In this document: positions 52,959-61,919 of the stretch, piece after piece
How positions within the stretch are numbered: the stretch's first letter is position 1
How the letters are laid out: the number at the start of each line of letters is the position of its first letter
Assembly (NCBI GenBank): GCA_947489195.1
Contig: CANLCT010000005.1
Span: 58,242 to 122,241, forward strand
Reading direction: 5' to 3'
Source of the DNA: an uncultured Aquimarina sp.
GTDB lineage: Bacteria; Bacteroidota; Bacteroidia; Flavobacteriales; Flavobacteriaceae
Length of the DNA: 64,000 bases
Made by a program: the position numbers and the translations under genes
Notes under the pieces: model-generated
Told to the model about the DNA's origin: nothing
What the model saw: the letters and a program-made list of their open reading frames with translations, nothing else
Databases searched by the model: none

Positions 52959-55900
52959 TTAATTTGGTGCTCCTACGTAATTATTCAATGCTATTTTTAG
53001 GTATGAAAAGCCTTTTCCTTTTACAGGAATTAAATCATCATTTTTGCTTTTATACCTTGTGCCTATATCTATTTTTTCAAGTAAAGCTTTATTGGGTAAT
53101 CCATTTACAAATGTGTTTTCGGTAGTATCTTTAAGTACGTTTAAGCCAATAACATTTGGCAGTTCAAATGAAAAAAATTGTTTGCGTTGTTGTCTAATTC
53201 CTTCGGGTAAAAAGTGATGCGTTACCCAAATTAATTGTTTGTTTTTATCATAATAAGAAACCAATAGTTGGGGAATGGTTACTTCTTGCAAGCCCGCATT
53301 AAAGAGTATTCCTGTAATAGTTTCATTAGTTATCGTTATTTCTTGGAGTGCCACACTTTTGTAAAGATCTACATTGGCAACATTTCCCGCGCACTGTATA
53401 TCAAAAGTAGCCGGTATTTCTTTTATTGAAGCTGGTGTAAATTGCTTTGGGTTAAAAGTTTTAGGACCTTTGTCCGTATTTTTTTGCCAAGCAATCCCTT
53501 CAAAATTTATGCGAAAGCTTGTGACTTCTTTAGGAAGTAATTTATGTTTCATTTGATACATTACATTATAGGAAGCTAATTTGTTATTGGAGTGGTTGTA
53601 TAAGGAAGCATTAACAACAACATCGGCAGGAACATCATCTACATTTTGCAACTGTCCAATAATACTATATTGATTATTGAATTGAATAAGTTTGGAAGAA
53701 AGCACTTCTAATACAGGCTGTTTTAAAACATCTTCGTGATGTGTTTGTTCGGAGGTAATCCGACGTCGTCCGTGATTATAAAATTTAGTTGTATTTGATG
53801 AAAACAATTGATCTGGAGGTAAGTCTAAATCATAGTCCGATGGCGTAATGAACCATTTTTTATTCAGTCGGTGCAATTCATGGTGATATTGCTTTTCAAT
53901 ACGTTCTAAAGGAGTAATCCAAAAAGTGTTTACCGTTACTTTTGCAATACTATCATTTTTAGAAATAAGACTTGTTCTAATGGCATCAAGTTTAGCATAG
54001 GAGCTTAATAAACCATCATTTACAGCAATTTCTAACATATATTGGTCTTTAGTTTTATTGCTTTTAGGATTTAAATAAGAATGAGCACGTTCAAATTCTT
54101 TAAAATCCAAGGCATCATAATAAGCGGCAATTACATTTTCTGGACTAATTTGTGTAGCGTTGACTATATAAAATTTATAGCTTCCTAAACCTAAAAAAAA
54201 TAAGCAGAGCAGAATCCAACCAAAAGAAAAAGAAATAATCTGAGGATTAAATTTTATGTACGAAACAGAAAAGTTGAGATAGTTAGCTTTTGGCAAATGG
54301 ATTATTTTAAGCACTCGATTCCAAATAAGTTTAAAATGGAAGAGAAAAACAATAAGTAGGGTAGTTACCGGAATGATTCCCCAAAGTAATTTTTGAAAAA
54401 GAGGAATATCATCTTTGGGCAAAATACTCGCTAATGGTTTAACATTTAGTTTTTCCCAAACCATAATACCATTTTCTAACTGACGCAAGCGCTGCCAACC
54501 ACAAAAATAGAGGATTGGATCATAAAATTTATCGTTAGAAAACACATATTTCAAATGATATTTTTCGGGTACGCTGAGGAATTGTTGTAAGGACCCGAGG
54601 CCTTCGATTCCTCTAAATTTCGAATTTTCTAAACGCTCCACTGCCCTAGTTGTTAATTCGGGTAACCTACGAGCAGAGTGGTAATTTCCGTCGACCGTCA
54701 TGGCATTAGTTTGCGCTGATAACCATGCCATTTGATCGCCAAAACCTAAGGGTAAAAACCGCCAGTGATCATGCTGATCTTGATTTAAAAAATTAAGAAT
54801 AGGAAGCATCTTGATTTTTTGGGGTTGCGAAGGTTTAAAATAACTAAGGTTGACCGAAAAAATGAATAGGCCTATAATTCCGCTGACCAAAAAACCACCT
54901 AATAAACGATGGAAAACACTTCCAAATTTGCGTTGTAATATTTCTTTTAAATCACCTTCAATAAAGCGATAAAGGAATTCTCCGAATAAAGGCAATGCCA
55001 TAATGGATGCCCAAAGAGTAAAACGATCAAGCGTAAGTATATTAAAAGCATTTTCGCCTAATATTAATTTAGGAATTGGAGTAGTTCCTCCAGTGCCTAA
55101 TATGGTAAGAAAACTAAAAGATAAACCGAAAAATAGGTAGCGTTTAGCATAAAATCGATAAAATAAATAGGGAAATACAAAGAGTAATATACCCCAAGGA
55201 ATAATAAAAAAGACTAAGCCCGATGAGGTGACTTCCAAAAAATGATCTCGTGAGCCATGAGGTATGGGAACTTGAGTAATGGGATTGTTTTTAGTGTTTA
55301 TCCAATAGGGAAGGATACAAAATATGATTAATGTTAAAGCACTTATTCCAAAACTTAAAATGCGTTTAAAGTGTTTAAAAAATGTTTTTAAAAACAAAGT
55401 AAAACGTACTTTTTTATAAGAACCTACATTTTCTCGGGCAATGTCCATAAGCACCATTCCCAGTAAAGGGAAAATAAAGAATACCATTCCAAAAATAGGA
55501 GTAACATGATGCGATGTAATGGTAACAGCAAGTAAACTAAGTGCCGCCCAAAGGTGATTGTATTTTCCTGTTTTAATCCATAAATAAATTTCGGGCAAGC
55601 AATGCATGAGTACTGAAATGCCAATAATACTAGGCAGTTGTCCAAAAACATGTAAAGTTTCGACGAATGAAGAAGAAAATACAGCTGCAATTGCTGCATA
55701 ACCCGCCACTTTTCTGTTTCCGGTAAATAATAGTGAAAATCGATAAACACCTGTAATAAATAAAAGTATAGCAATAAAAGCAACAGCAAATAATCCAAAT
55801 TTTAAACCACCGATAAAGGAAAACAGGGCAATAGATTGGTGCACCAAAGGTGGATAGCCTGTTACGGTAAAGCCAGTATACCATTTGTAGTTCCAGGGTT

Positions 55901-56048
55901 CAAACCAATGACTGGCATAATGCTCGGCAAAGCACAAATGTATAAGTGCATCATAGGTGGTTTCCAGCGTAAAAAATAAACTGACTCCATGCAATGTGAT
56001 TCCTATTAATAAGGCACTAATTAGATATTTATTGGTTTTAATTGGCAT
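52959..56048 (-). CDS. large GT-C-like polytopic membrane enzyme
   Basis: A 1029-residue protein. The first 550 residues contain about 11-13 membrane helices and resemble the membrane family named 6-pyruvoyl-tetrahydropterin synthase-related. The first loop holds a GT-C-like D33xxxH37 (TTYDALIHLCFAEHY) followed by WNYKWYTGFTVTGYPPL. Another membrane helix near 615 leads to an NTF2-like domain (about 640-750) and a beta-rich C-terminus with Ig-like traits. It is the best candidate for a polymerase or transferase using lipid-linked sugars on the periplasmic side. First gene of the minus-strand operon; the gap to GT2 holds a LytTR-type site. Confidence 0.7.
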   Translation of the reverse strand: MPIKTNKYLISALLIGITLHGVSLFFTLETTYDALIHLCFAEHYASHWFEPWNYKWYTGFTVTGYPPLVHQSIALFSFIGGLKFGLFAVAFIAILLFITGVYRFSLLFTGNRKVAGYAAIAAVFSSSFVETLHVFGQLPSIIGISVLMHCLPEIYLWIKTGKYNHLWAALSLLAVTITSHHVTPIFGMVFFIFPLLGMVLMDIARENVGSYKKVRFTLFLKTFFKHFKRILSFGISALTLIIFCILPYWINTKNNPITQVPIPHGSRDHFLEVTSSGLVFFIIPWGILLFVFPYLFYRFYAKRYLFFGLSFSFLTILGTGGTTPIPKLILGENAFNILTLDRFTLWASIMALPLFGEFLYRFIEGDLKEILQRKFGSVFHRLLGGFLVSGIIGLFIFSVNLSYFKPSQPQKIKMLPILNFLNQDQHDHWRFLPLGFGDQMAWLSAQTNAMTVDGNYHSARRLPELTTRAVERLENSKFRGIEGLGSLQQFLSVPEKYHLKYVFSNDKFYDPILYFCGWQRLRQLENGIMVWEKLNVKPLASILPKDDIPLFQKLLWGIIPVTTLLIVFLFHFKLIWNRVLKIIHLPKANYLNFSVSYIKFNPQIISFSFGWILLCLFFLGLGSYKFYIVNATQISPENVIAAYYDALDFKEFERAHSYLNPKSNKTKDQYMLEIAVNDGLLSSYAKLDAIRTSLISKNDSIAKVTVNTFWITPLERIEKQYHHELHRLNKKWFITPSDYDLDLPPDQLFSSNTTKFYNHGRRRITSEQTHHEDVLKQPVLEVLSSKLIQFNNQYSIIGQLQNVDDVPADVVVNASLYNHSNNKLASYNVMYQMKHKLLPKEVTSFRINFEGIAWQKNTDKGPKTFNPKQFTPASIKEIPATFDIQCAGNVANVDLYKSVALQEITITNETITGILFNAGLQEVTIPQLLVSYYDKNKQLIWVTHHFLPEGIRQQRKQFFSFELPNVIGLNVLKDTTENTFVNGLPNKALLEKIDIGTRYKSKNDDLIPVKGKGFSYLKIALNNYVGAPN

Positions 56049-56110
56049 CTAAAATAAATATACGACAAAGGCTTTGTTTTGTCTTAACTGTTTGACTTTT
56101 AATTAAAACC

Positions 56111-56178
56111 ATTCGGCTATAGCAAACTTCTTCTCATCGAAATACCTCTATTTAAGCAGGCATGCAGCGGTACATTTG
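56111..56178 (+). promoter_or_regulatory. LytTR-type direct-repeat site and promoter of the GT2 gene
   Basis: Half-sites attcggcta (56111-56119, degenerate) and tctcatcga (56132-56140), 21 bases apart, align base by base with the site at 48120, including the linker tagcaa. The box tacatttg (56171-56178) matches TAnnTTTG exactly and starts 31 bases after the second half-site. The ATG at 56203 is 63 bases from the site end, the same as for GT4. Confidence 0.6.
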
Positions 56179-56202
56179 GGTATAATCAAAACCCAAATTA
56201 TT

Positions 56203-57006
56203 ATGAAAACTGGAATAATCATACCTTGTTATAATGAAGAAAACAGATTGAATGTTACTGCTTTTAAAGACTTTATTGCTAAAGAGAATAATTATCACTT
56301 ATGTTTTGTAAATGATGGAAGTAAGGACAATACAATTGATGTGCTAAAACAAATTCAAAAAACAAACTCAAATAAAGTAAGTATTGTTGATGTAAAAGAA
56401 AACTCGGGTAAAGCTGCAGCGGTTAGATCGGGGGCAAAATACTTATACACACAAAAAAAGATGGATTATATAGGTTTTATGGATGCAGATCTGTCAACAG
56501 ATTTTAATAATTTTGGAAATTTAGTACATAGACTACACACAGATAAAAAATTAGGTTTTGTTTTTGGATCTCGAGCAAAAGAGGCTTCTTCCGAAATTAA
56601 AAAAGATGGAGTTAGAGCATTAATTTCAAAATTAATAAATGTATTAATTGTATTCATTATAGGCTTGTCAATTGCCGATACTCAATGTGGAGCAAAAGTG
56701 TTTAAAGCAAATTTAGTACCGTTACTTTTTGGAAGGAAATTTTACACAAAATGGCTGTTTGATGTCGAAATGTTTATTCGAATGAAAAGGTATTTTGGAA
56801 AGCAAAAAACAATGCAAATGATTTTAGAGCAGCCTTTACACAGATGGGTGCATATGGAAGATTCTAAATTAGGATGGAGAGATTCTATTGAAATTCCATT
56901 TCGATTACTATCAATTTGGATGAATTACAATATTTTTAATTTTGGAATGGAATTTCAACCAGAAGCAATAGCTAACCCATCAGGAGTACTAATCACAGGT
57001 TTTTAA
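56203..57006 (+). CDS. GT2-family glycosyltransferase (dolichyl-phosphate glucosyltransferase-like)
   Basis: A 267-residue GT-A fold enzyme close to Alg5/DPG-synthase types: IIIPCYNEENRL, VNDGSKDNT, the DAD metal site in FMDADLSTD, and FGSRAKEA. One hydrophobic helix (LINVLIVFIIGLSIADTQCG, given as LIVFIIGLSIA) is the usual membrane anchor of this group. It probably loads a sugar onto polyprenyl phosphate for the GT-C enzyme encoded divergently. The frame opens at TTG 56176; ATG 56203 is chosen since it begins MKTGIIIPCYNEE. A LytTR-type site lies 63 bases upstream. Confidence 0.9.
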   Translation: MKTGIIIPCYNEENRLNVTAFKDFIAKENNYHLCFVNDGSKDNTIDVLKQIQKTNSNKVSIVDVKENSGKAAAVRSGAKYLYTQKKMDYIGFMDADLSTDFNNFGNLVHRLHTDKKLGFVFGSRAKEASSEIKKDGVRALISKLINVLIVFIIGLSIADTQCGAKVFKANLVPLLFGRKFYTKWLFDVEMFIRMKRYFGKQKTMQMILEQPLHRWVHMEDSKLGWRDSIEIPFRLLSIWMNYNIFNFGMEFQPEAIANPSGVLITGF

Positions 57007-57101
57007 TTTATCTGAAACCTGTATTAATAATTCAATTCTAGTTTTTTAGGTAAGTTTTTTGCTGATTTTTACTTCTTTTGAAATGTGTATTATTAAAGAA
57101 A

Positions 57102-58172
57102 TTAAAACTCAGCAAAACGTTTATCAAAAGTAAAATTAGTATCCGTAAGTGTTTTTAAAAAAGCGATCAATTGTTCTTTTTCGGTTGGTGTCAAAGGAAT
57201 ACCAATTTTTCCATCTTTATTTAACGAGGGATCAAGAGTGTTACTGTTTTCCATCCCAGAGTCATAAAAATCTAATACATCTTTTAAGGTTTTAAATCGG
57301 CCATCATGCATGTATGGTAATGTTAGCTCAATATTGCGTAGGCTGGGCACTCTAAATTTTCTGGCATCAGCTTCTAAGCCCGAAACCAATTGACGTCCCA
57401 TATCATTATATTCAGGATGTAGTGGTAATCCATTATTTCGATAGGACTGATCGGTAAATAGCATACCTGCATGGCAACTGGCACATTTAGACTCAAAAAG
57501 TACTTGCCCCATTTCTTCCTCCTTAGTTAGGCTTATTCCACCTTCATTACGAATAGATTTGTCATACTTACTATCTGCAGAAATCATGGTTAGCATAAAT
57601 TGCGAAAGTGCTTTTAGCATATTTTCCGAATCAATTTTTCCATTCTCGAAAGCCGCTTCAAATAAAGAAGGGTAATCTTCATCTTCCGATAATTTTTTTA
57701 GTACGCTAGTGAAAGTTTCATTCATTTCAACCTCCGAAGTAATCGGTATTATAGGTTGCATATCTAAATGATTTGCAGCGCCATCCCAATTGAACGCTTG
57801 GATAAATGCCATATTTTGAATAGGAGGTGAGTTTCTGGTTCCTAATAAACCATTTACACCATGACTTACAATGTGTTTATGATGTGTAAATGAAAATTCT
57901 TGTCTATGACACTCACCACATGAAATTACTCCTGTGGATGATAATTTGCCTTCGTAAAATAGGCGTTTCCCTAAGGCAAAACCTTCTTGAGTTGGAGGGT
58001 TTAATGCTAAATCATAAGTTAATTTTGCAAAATTTTCAGGTATTTCTATTTTTAAAGGAGTTGGATTAAAGGCTTTTTTTTCTGGGATATCTTCATAGTT
58101 TGTTTCTTTCTCTGTATCATTTGAACAGGAAAAAAGAACTATATATGATATCATTACAAAAGCGATTCTCAT
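57102..58172 (-). CDS. diheme cytochrome c peroxidase-like lipoprotein (MbnH/MauG-type)
   Basis: A 356-residue lipoprotein (lipobox VLFSC). Two heme c motifs: CGECH at 85-89 and CASCH at 230-234. The region between contains the family's conserved RNSPPIQN and FNWDGAANHLDMQ; the end has PYMHDGRFKTLKDVLDFYD. In methanotrophs the MbnH member oxidises a Trp of MbnP to kynurenine to create a copper site. The gene lies 6 bases after an MbnP-like gene, as in known MbnP/MbnH pairs. Periplasmic. Confidence 0.88.
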   Translation of the reverse strand: MRIAFVMISYIVLFSCSNDTEKETNYEDIPEKKAFNPTPLKIEIPENFAKLTYDLALNPPTQEGFALGKRLFYEGKLSSTGVISCGECHRQEFSFTHHKHIVSHGVNGLLGTRNSPPIQNMAFIQAFNWDGAANHLDMQPIIPITSEVEMNETFTSVLKKLSEDEDYPSLFEAAFENGKIDSENMLKALSQFMLTMISADSKYDKSIRNEGGISLTKEEEMGQVLFESKCASCHAGMLFTDQSYRNNGLPLHPEYNDMGRQLVSGLEADARKFRVPSLRNIELTLPYMHDGRFKTLKDVLDFYDSGMENSNTLDPSLNKDGKIGIPLTPTEKEQLIAFLKTLTDTNFTFDKRFAEF

Positions 58173-58178
58173 TATTAT

Positions 58179-58967
58179 TTACTCTTTTATCGAAAACATA
58201 GTTTGCACATTTGCGGCATATTTAGGTGAATTTTCAGGATCGATCTGTATTTCATCTTTTGTGGCAAGTGACATTGTATTCACAGCATCAAATACTTTGG
58301 CTATATCTACTTCTAAAGTTGTATTAGTGTTTTTTAAAGTAGTAACGACAAGTGAATTAAGGGGTAGTGCTACTTCTTTGTAATTGTCAACATTTGTTCC
58401 ATGACTGCCTACATGAATTAAAAAATCTTTAGTTGTTGCTTGCGCAGAAGTTTTATAAGTCCCCTCAAATTTGATAAATTTATAGCCTGCTGCCCATCCC
58501 CAAAGCATTTTTGCTTCTTCCGCTTTTGGAATAAAATTTAAGGTTCCTGATTTTATAGGATACTTACTTTGATCTACTCCAAAACCAAATTTAAGAGATG
58601 TATATTCTCCGGCAGGTACATTTGAAAAATTGAGACTTAGTGTTTCTGTATCGGCTTGATTGATTAAAAAATAGCTATTGCTTTTTGGGTATACAAACTC
58701 ATTACCATCGTTATCTATAAATACAAAATCACTCAAAATATATTTTAATTCAGAAACGCTATACGTTTCTCCTGAAGTATTTGTATACGAATCAGAATTT
58801 AAAACCAATGCAGCATTTTGAACAAGATTAGTTACACTTAGTGTTACATTGCCAAATTCAGCCTCCTTTTGTTTAGCCTCATTTTTATCATCAGTAGTAC
58901 AGGTAAATAAGCTGAGGCATAGTAGACTTATTGCAAAAAATTGTTCTTTTTTCATTTTCTTAATCAT
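58179..58967 (-). CDS. MbnP-like copper-binding lipoprotein
   Basis: A 262-residue lipoprotein (lipobox SLFTCTT). The family pattern is clear: SVSELKYILSDFVFID near 70-85, FGFGVDQ, and the MLWGWAAGYKFIKFEG block with Trp156 and Trp158, one of which corresponds to the Trp that MbnH converts to kynurenine in the methanotroph protein (my assignment). It overlaps the upstream propeller gene by 4 bases and is followed by its MbnH partner. Role: periplasmic copper handling, inferred from the family. Confidence 0.87.
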   Translation of the reverse strand: MIKKMKKEQFFAISLLCLSLFTCTTDDKNEAKQKEAEFGNVTLSVTNLVQNAALVLNSDSYTNTSGETYSVSELKYILSDFVFIDNDGNEFVYPKSNSYFLINQADTETLSLNFSNVPAGEYTSLKFGFGVDQSKYPIKSGTLNFIPKAEEAKMLWGWAAGYKFIKFEGTYKTSAQATTKDFLIHVGSHGTNVDNYKEVALPLNSLVVTTLKNTNTTLEVDIAKVFDAVNTMSLATKDEIQIDPENSPKYAANVQTMFSIKE

Positions 58968-60355
58968 TTTGATAAGCTAATTACAAGCGCATCTTTTTTT
59001 CCTTTATTATTTATTTGTGTATCGGCACTTTCCGAATCGCCGACTACCAAAATATTTCCGTTGTTATCTTCTAAAATTCCGTAAGCAAAATCAAAACTAT
59101 CCCCTCCAAAAGCGGAGGACCATTGCAATTTTAAATCCTGATCAATTTCTGCTATGTAATAATCATTTTCATTTTTACTATTTAATACATCACCATCTTT
59201 ACTACGAGTGTGCCCCGAAATTAAAAAAGTACCCGATTTTGTTTCAAAAATATCCTGTGCAGTATCAAAATCAGTTCCACCTATTGAAAGTTGCTCCAAT
59301 AGGTCTCCATCGGTGTTAATTTTTATGATCCAAACATCAGCATTGCCTTTGTTTTCATTTATATCGCCATCAGCACTTCTAGAATCACCAACAATAACAT
59401 AATTTCCATCATTAGTTTGGGTAATAGCATTCGCGATATCAACGCCCGAACCACCAAAAGTTTTTTCCCAAATTAAATCGCCCAAAGCATTAATTTTAAC
59501 TACCCAATAATCATAACTTCCTTTATTATTTGAAATATCAAAATCGTTACTCTCAGTAGCTCCTATTAAAATAAAATGCCCCTCATTAGTTGCTACAATA
59601 TCATTGGCTCTGTCATTACTAGATCCGCCAAAAAATTTTTCCCACTCTTTAGTACCATTTTTATCTAATTTGTGCACCCAAAATTCACCTACGCCATGGA
59701 GTGTTTTTAATGATTTGGCAGCTTTGTTAGTTTTGACAGGTACTATATTGGGGCCTTCATAATTATCAACATCCAAAAATCCAGCAGTAACAAAGCCCTC
59801 ATCGGGTGTTTGTTTTACAGCAAAAGCGCGATCATCACCTAAAAAGCCAAAAGTTTTTTCCCAAAGTAAATTTCCTTCAGCATCTAGCTTTACAATCCAA
59901 TGATCGTAAGACCCTGCATTAGTAGAGACATTGCCATCAGTACTTCGGCTATAGCCAGAAACAATAAAACCACCATCGGTAGTTTTAGAAATAGTTTCAC
60001 CTCTATCATCATCACTACCGCCATAAGTTTTACTCCAAATAATGTTGCCTTCTGGACTTAATTTAACTATCCAAAAATCTTGAGTTCCTAGTGTTCTATT
60101 TAAATCACCATCAATGCTTTCGGTATTGCCGAGTAAAATATAATTATCGTTTTGCAATACCACAGATTTTATCTCATCATTTAAGCTTCCGCCAATGTTT
60201 TTAATCCAGTTTTGTTGTAATGTTACTGAAAGTATTGGCTTATTTGAATTTAGGTTATCTGATTCATTTTCATTGTTTTCTGAAGAGGAACAACTCAAAC
60301 AAAAAATAGTTACTATTACAGGGAAAAAAATATATTTTATTAAATTTTTAAACAT
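58964..60355 (-). CDS. lipoprotein with propeller-type WxK-TFGG repeats
   Basis: A 463-residue lipoprotein (FCLSCSSS). About seven repeats of 50-60 residues follow the pattern W-I-V-K-L...G-N-Φ-x-W-x-K-T-F/Y-G-G-S-x-x-D...A...T-x-D-G-G-F-Φ-Φ-x-G-x-S-x-S-x-D-G-D, as in delta-60/PQQ-like beta-propellers. Unit 3 carries an insertion (about residues 200-220). No catalytic site is visible. Sits between the choice-of-anchor B gene and MbnP in a four-gene operon with 4-6 base spacings. Possibly a surface binding protein. Confidence 0.7.
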   Translation of the reverse strand: MFKNLIKYIFFPVIVTIFCLSCSSSENNENESDNLNSNKPILSVTLQQNWIKNIGGSLNDEIKSVVLQNDNYILLGNTESIDGDLNRTLGTQDFWIVKLSPEGNIIWSKTYGGSDDDRGETISKTTDGGFIVSGYSRSTDGNVSTNAGSYDHWIVKLDAEGNLLWEKTFGFLGDDRAFAVKQTPDEGFVTAGFLDVDNYEGPNIVPVKTNKAAKSLKTLHGVGEFWVHKLDKNGTKEWEKFFGGSSNDRANDIVATNEGHFILIGATESNDFDISNNKGSYDYWVVKINALGDLIWEKTFGGSGVDIANAITQTNDGNYVIVGDSRSADGDINENKGNADVWIIKINTDGDLLEQLSIGGTDFDTAQDIFETKSGTFLISGHTRSKDGDVLNSKNENDYYIAEIDQDLKLQWSSAFGGDSFDFAYGILEDNNGNILVVGDSESADTQINNKGKKDALVISLSK

Positions 60356-60361
60356 AACACC

Positions 60362-61633
60362 TTATTCTGACTTTTGTATAATAAATAAGCCTTGCGTAGT
60401 ATCATTAAAAATAATAGTACCACTTTTAAAAAAAGGGTAGACACTCCAGACACCACCAAAAGAAGCCTGGTTTGAAGTAGGAACGCTATCAAAAAAACCT
60501 ACCTCAGTCATGTTTTTATTAGCTACATCACTTACATCAATTATACGTACTCCTGCGTGGTAGTTTGCTAAATAAAATAGATTTCCTTTTACATAACCAT
60601 TATGATCAATGGCATTTGTAGGGCCTAAATATTCCATGTGAATTTTAGGCGTATCCAAATCCGTAAAATCAAATACAATGGTTCGTGATTTAAACCCAAA
60701 ATCTTGCTCATCCAACTCATCACCAAGCAAAAAATAGGTTTGATCTTCGGTAAACCACCCTTGATGCGTATAACCAAAATTATTATATCTAATTTCTGAA
60801 ATTTTTATTGGGTTATTCTTATCGGTAACATCAACAATTACTACTTCATCTTCATTACTACCTACATAAATTTCTTTTCCTTGATAATCAGCATCAGGTC
60901 CGTTATAAGTAACTACTTGCGCATCATGCGAATATCCATCGGCGGCATATCCGCCAACACCTACGGGTGATTTTGGATTTGTTACATCAATAAAAACGGC
61001 ACCTCCTCCAAAAATGCTTCTATCAGTTCCGTTAATATAAGCATAACTTTTAGATTCATTGATTACTATATTATGTGCATTCCCAAATTCATTAAAAGTA
61101 GTATCGGCACTAAAAGTTGAACCAACAGAAGCACTTCGTAATCTAGTTAAATCGAAAACTTGCATACCATGATTATCTGCCTCGCTAACTATAAACGCAT
61201 GATCTCCGTATACCTTAATGTCGCGCCAAGTACTGTTTTCGGTTGCGGTTGGTAATACTCCAATTACTATTGGTTCCAATGGGTTAGAAACATCTACAAA
61301 CGATGTGCCAGAGCCTCCTCCTACAATGGCATACTCCTTTTGTGTTGTATCATCAGTCCAGCCCCAAATATCATTACCAAAAGGTTCGTTTTCATTAAAG
61401 CCGAGATTTTTTAAGGATACATTGGCCATTAAATCATAGTCATTACAAGGGTAAATACCTGCAAAACCATTCTCACAAATTACTCGTTCAGCCTTTATAG
61501 GTGTTGGGTTGTCAAAATCAATAGAAGATGAATTTTGAAAACTAACATCATCATCACTTTTGCAACCATACATCATTAACAAAAATAAAAGCAGTATAGA
61601 CTTGTGAGAAAAAAAACTATGCTTACATATCAT
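60362..61633 (-). CDS. choice-of-anchor B family lipoprotein (LVIVD repeats)
   Basis: A 423-residue lipoprotein (MMYGCKSD). Repeated V-x-D-V-S/T-N/D-x-x-x-P segments (FVDVSNPLEPIVIGVL, FIDVTNPKSPVGVG, IVDVTDKNNPIKISEI, IIDVSDVAN) and H-containing blocks (GNAHNIVI, YSHDAQVV, GYTHQGWF, IDHNGYVK) match the choice-of-anchor B family, a beta-propeller. The regularly placed His residues could bind metal. First gene of the MbnP/MbnH operon; this family is a recurrent neighbour of MbnP/MbnH in Bacteroidota, as far as I recall. Confidence 0.8.
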   Translation of the reverse strand: MICKHSFFSHKSILLLFLLMMYGCKSDDDVSFQNSSSIDFDNPTPIKAERVICENGFAGIYPCNDYDLMANVSLKNLGFNENEPFGNDIWGWTDDTTQKEYAIVGGGSGTSFVDVSNPLEPIVIGVLPTATENSTWRDIKVYGDHAFIVSEADNHGMQVFDLTRLRSASVGSTFSADTTFNEFGNAHNIVINESKSYAYINGTDRSIFGGGAVFIDVTNPKSPVGVGGYAADGYSHDAQVVTYNGPDADYQGKEIYVGSNEDEVVIVDVTDKNNPIKISEIRYNNFGYTHQGWFTEDQTYFLLGDELDEQDFGFKSRTIVFDFTDLDTPKIHMEYLGPTNAIDHNGYVKGNLFYLANYHAGVRIIDVSDVANKNMTEVGFFDSVPTSNQASFGGVWSVYPFFKSGTIIFNDTTQGLFIIQKSE

Positions 61634-61809
61634 AATAACTCATGCTTAATTTTTAACGTAGAAAAATTTAAAAGAAACATATAATTAGTCCTTTTTAACT
61701 TTTCTTACAATTTAGGTATAAATTCTTATAATAAGCAAAGGCTTTTAAAAGATATAATCTATTTGATAGTACATAAGCTATAAATATTCTTTCAGATGGA
61801 GGTTCGGAA

Positions 61810-61831
61810 AATAAAGGAGTCCTCCTTTATT
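61810..61831. repeat. 22-base perfect palindrome
   Basis: aataaaggag-tc-ctcctttatt in the gap between the S8 peptidase end and the choice-of-anchor B start. It could terminate the minus-strand S8-side transcript or be an operator for the copper operon; there is no T-tract on the plus strand beyond ttt. Confidence 0.4.
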
Positions 61832-61919
61832 GCGTAGCTAATATAAATACGCCTCCTATGGTAAGAAAGATTATGGTTCGCATTGCCGAATTCCCTTGGT
61901 TCAATACTATTTTTTAAAA

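Noticed and set aside
55424..55884. Two minus-strand frames overlapping the GT-C gene.
   Set aside because: They are alternative frames of the membrane-helix region, biased to Leu/Phe/Cys, without starts of their own.
61880..61900. Isolated gccgaattc considered as a LytTR half-site.
   Set aside because: No second half-site at 21 bases and no -7 box at the required distance.
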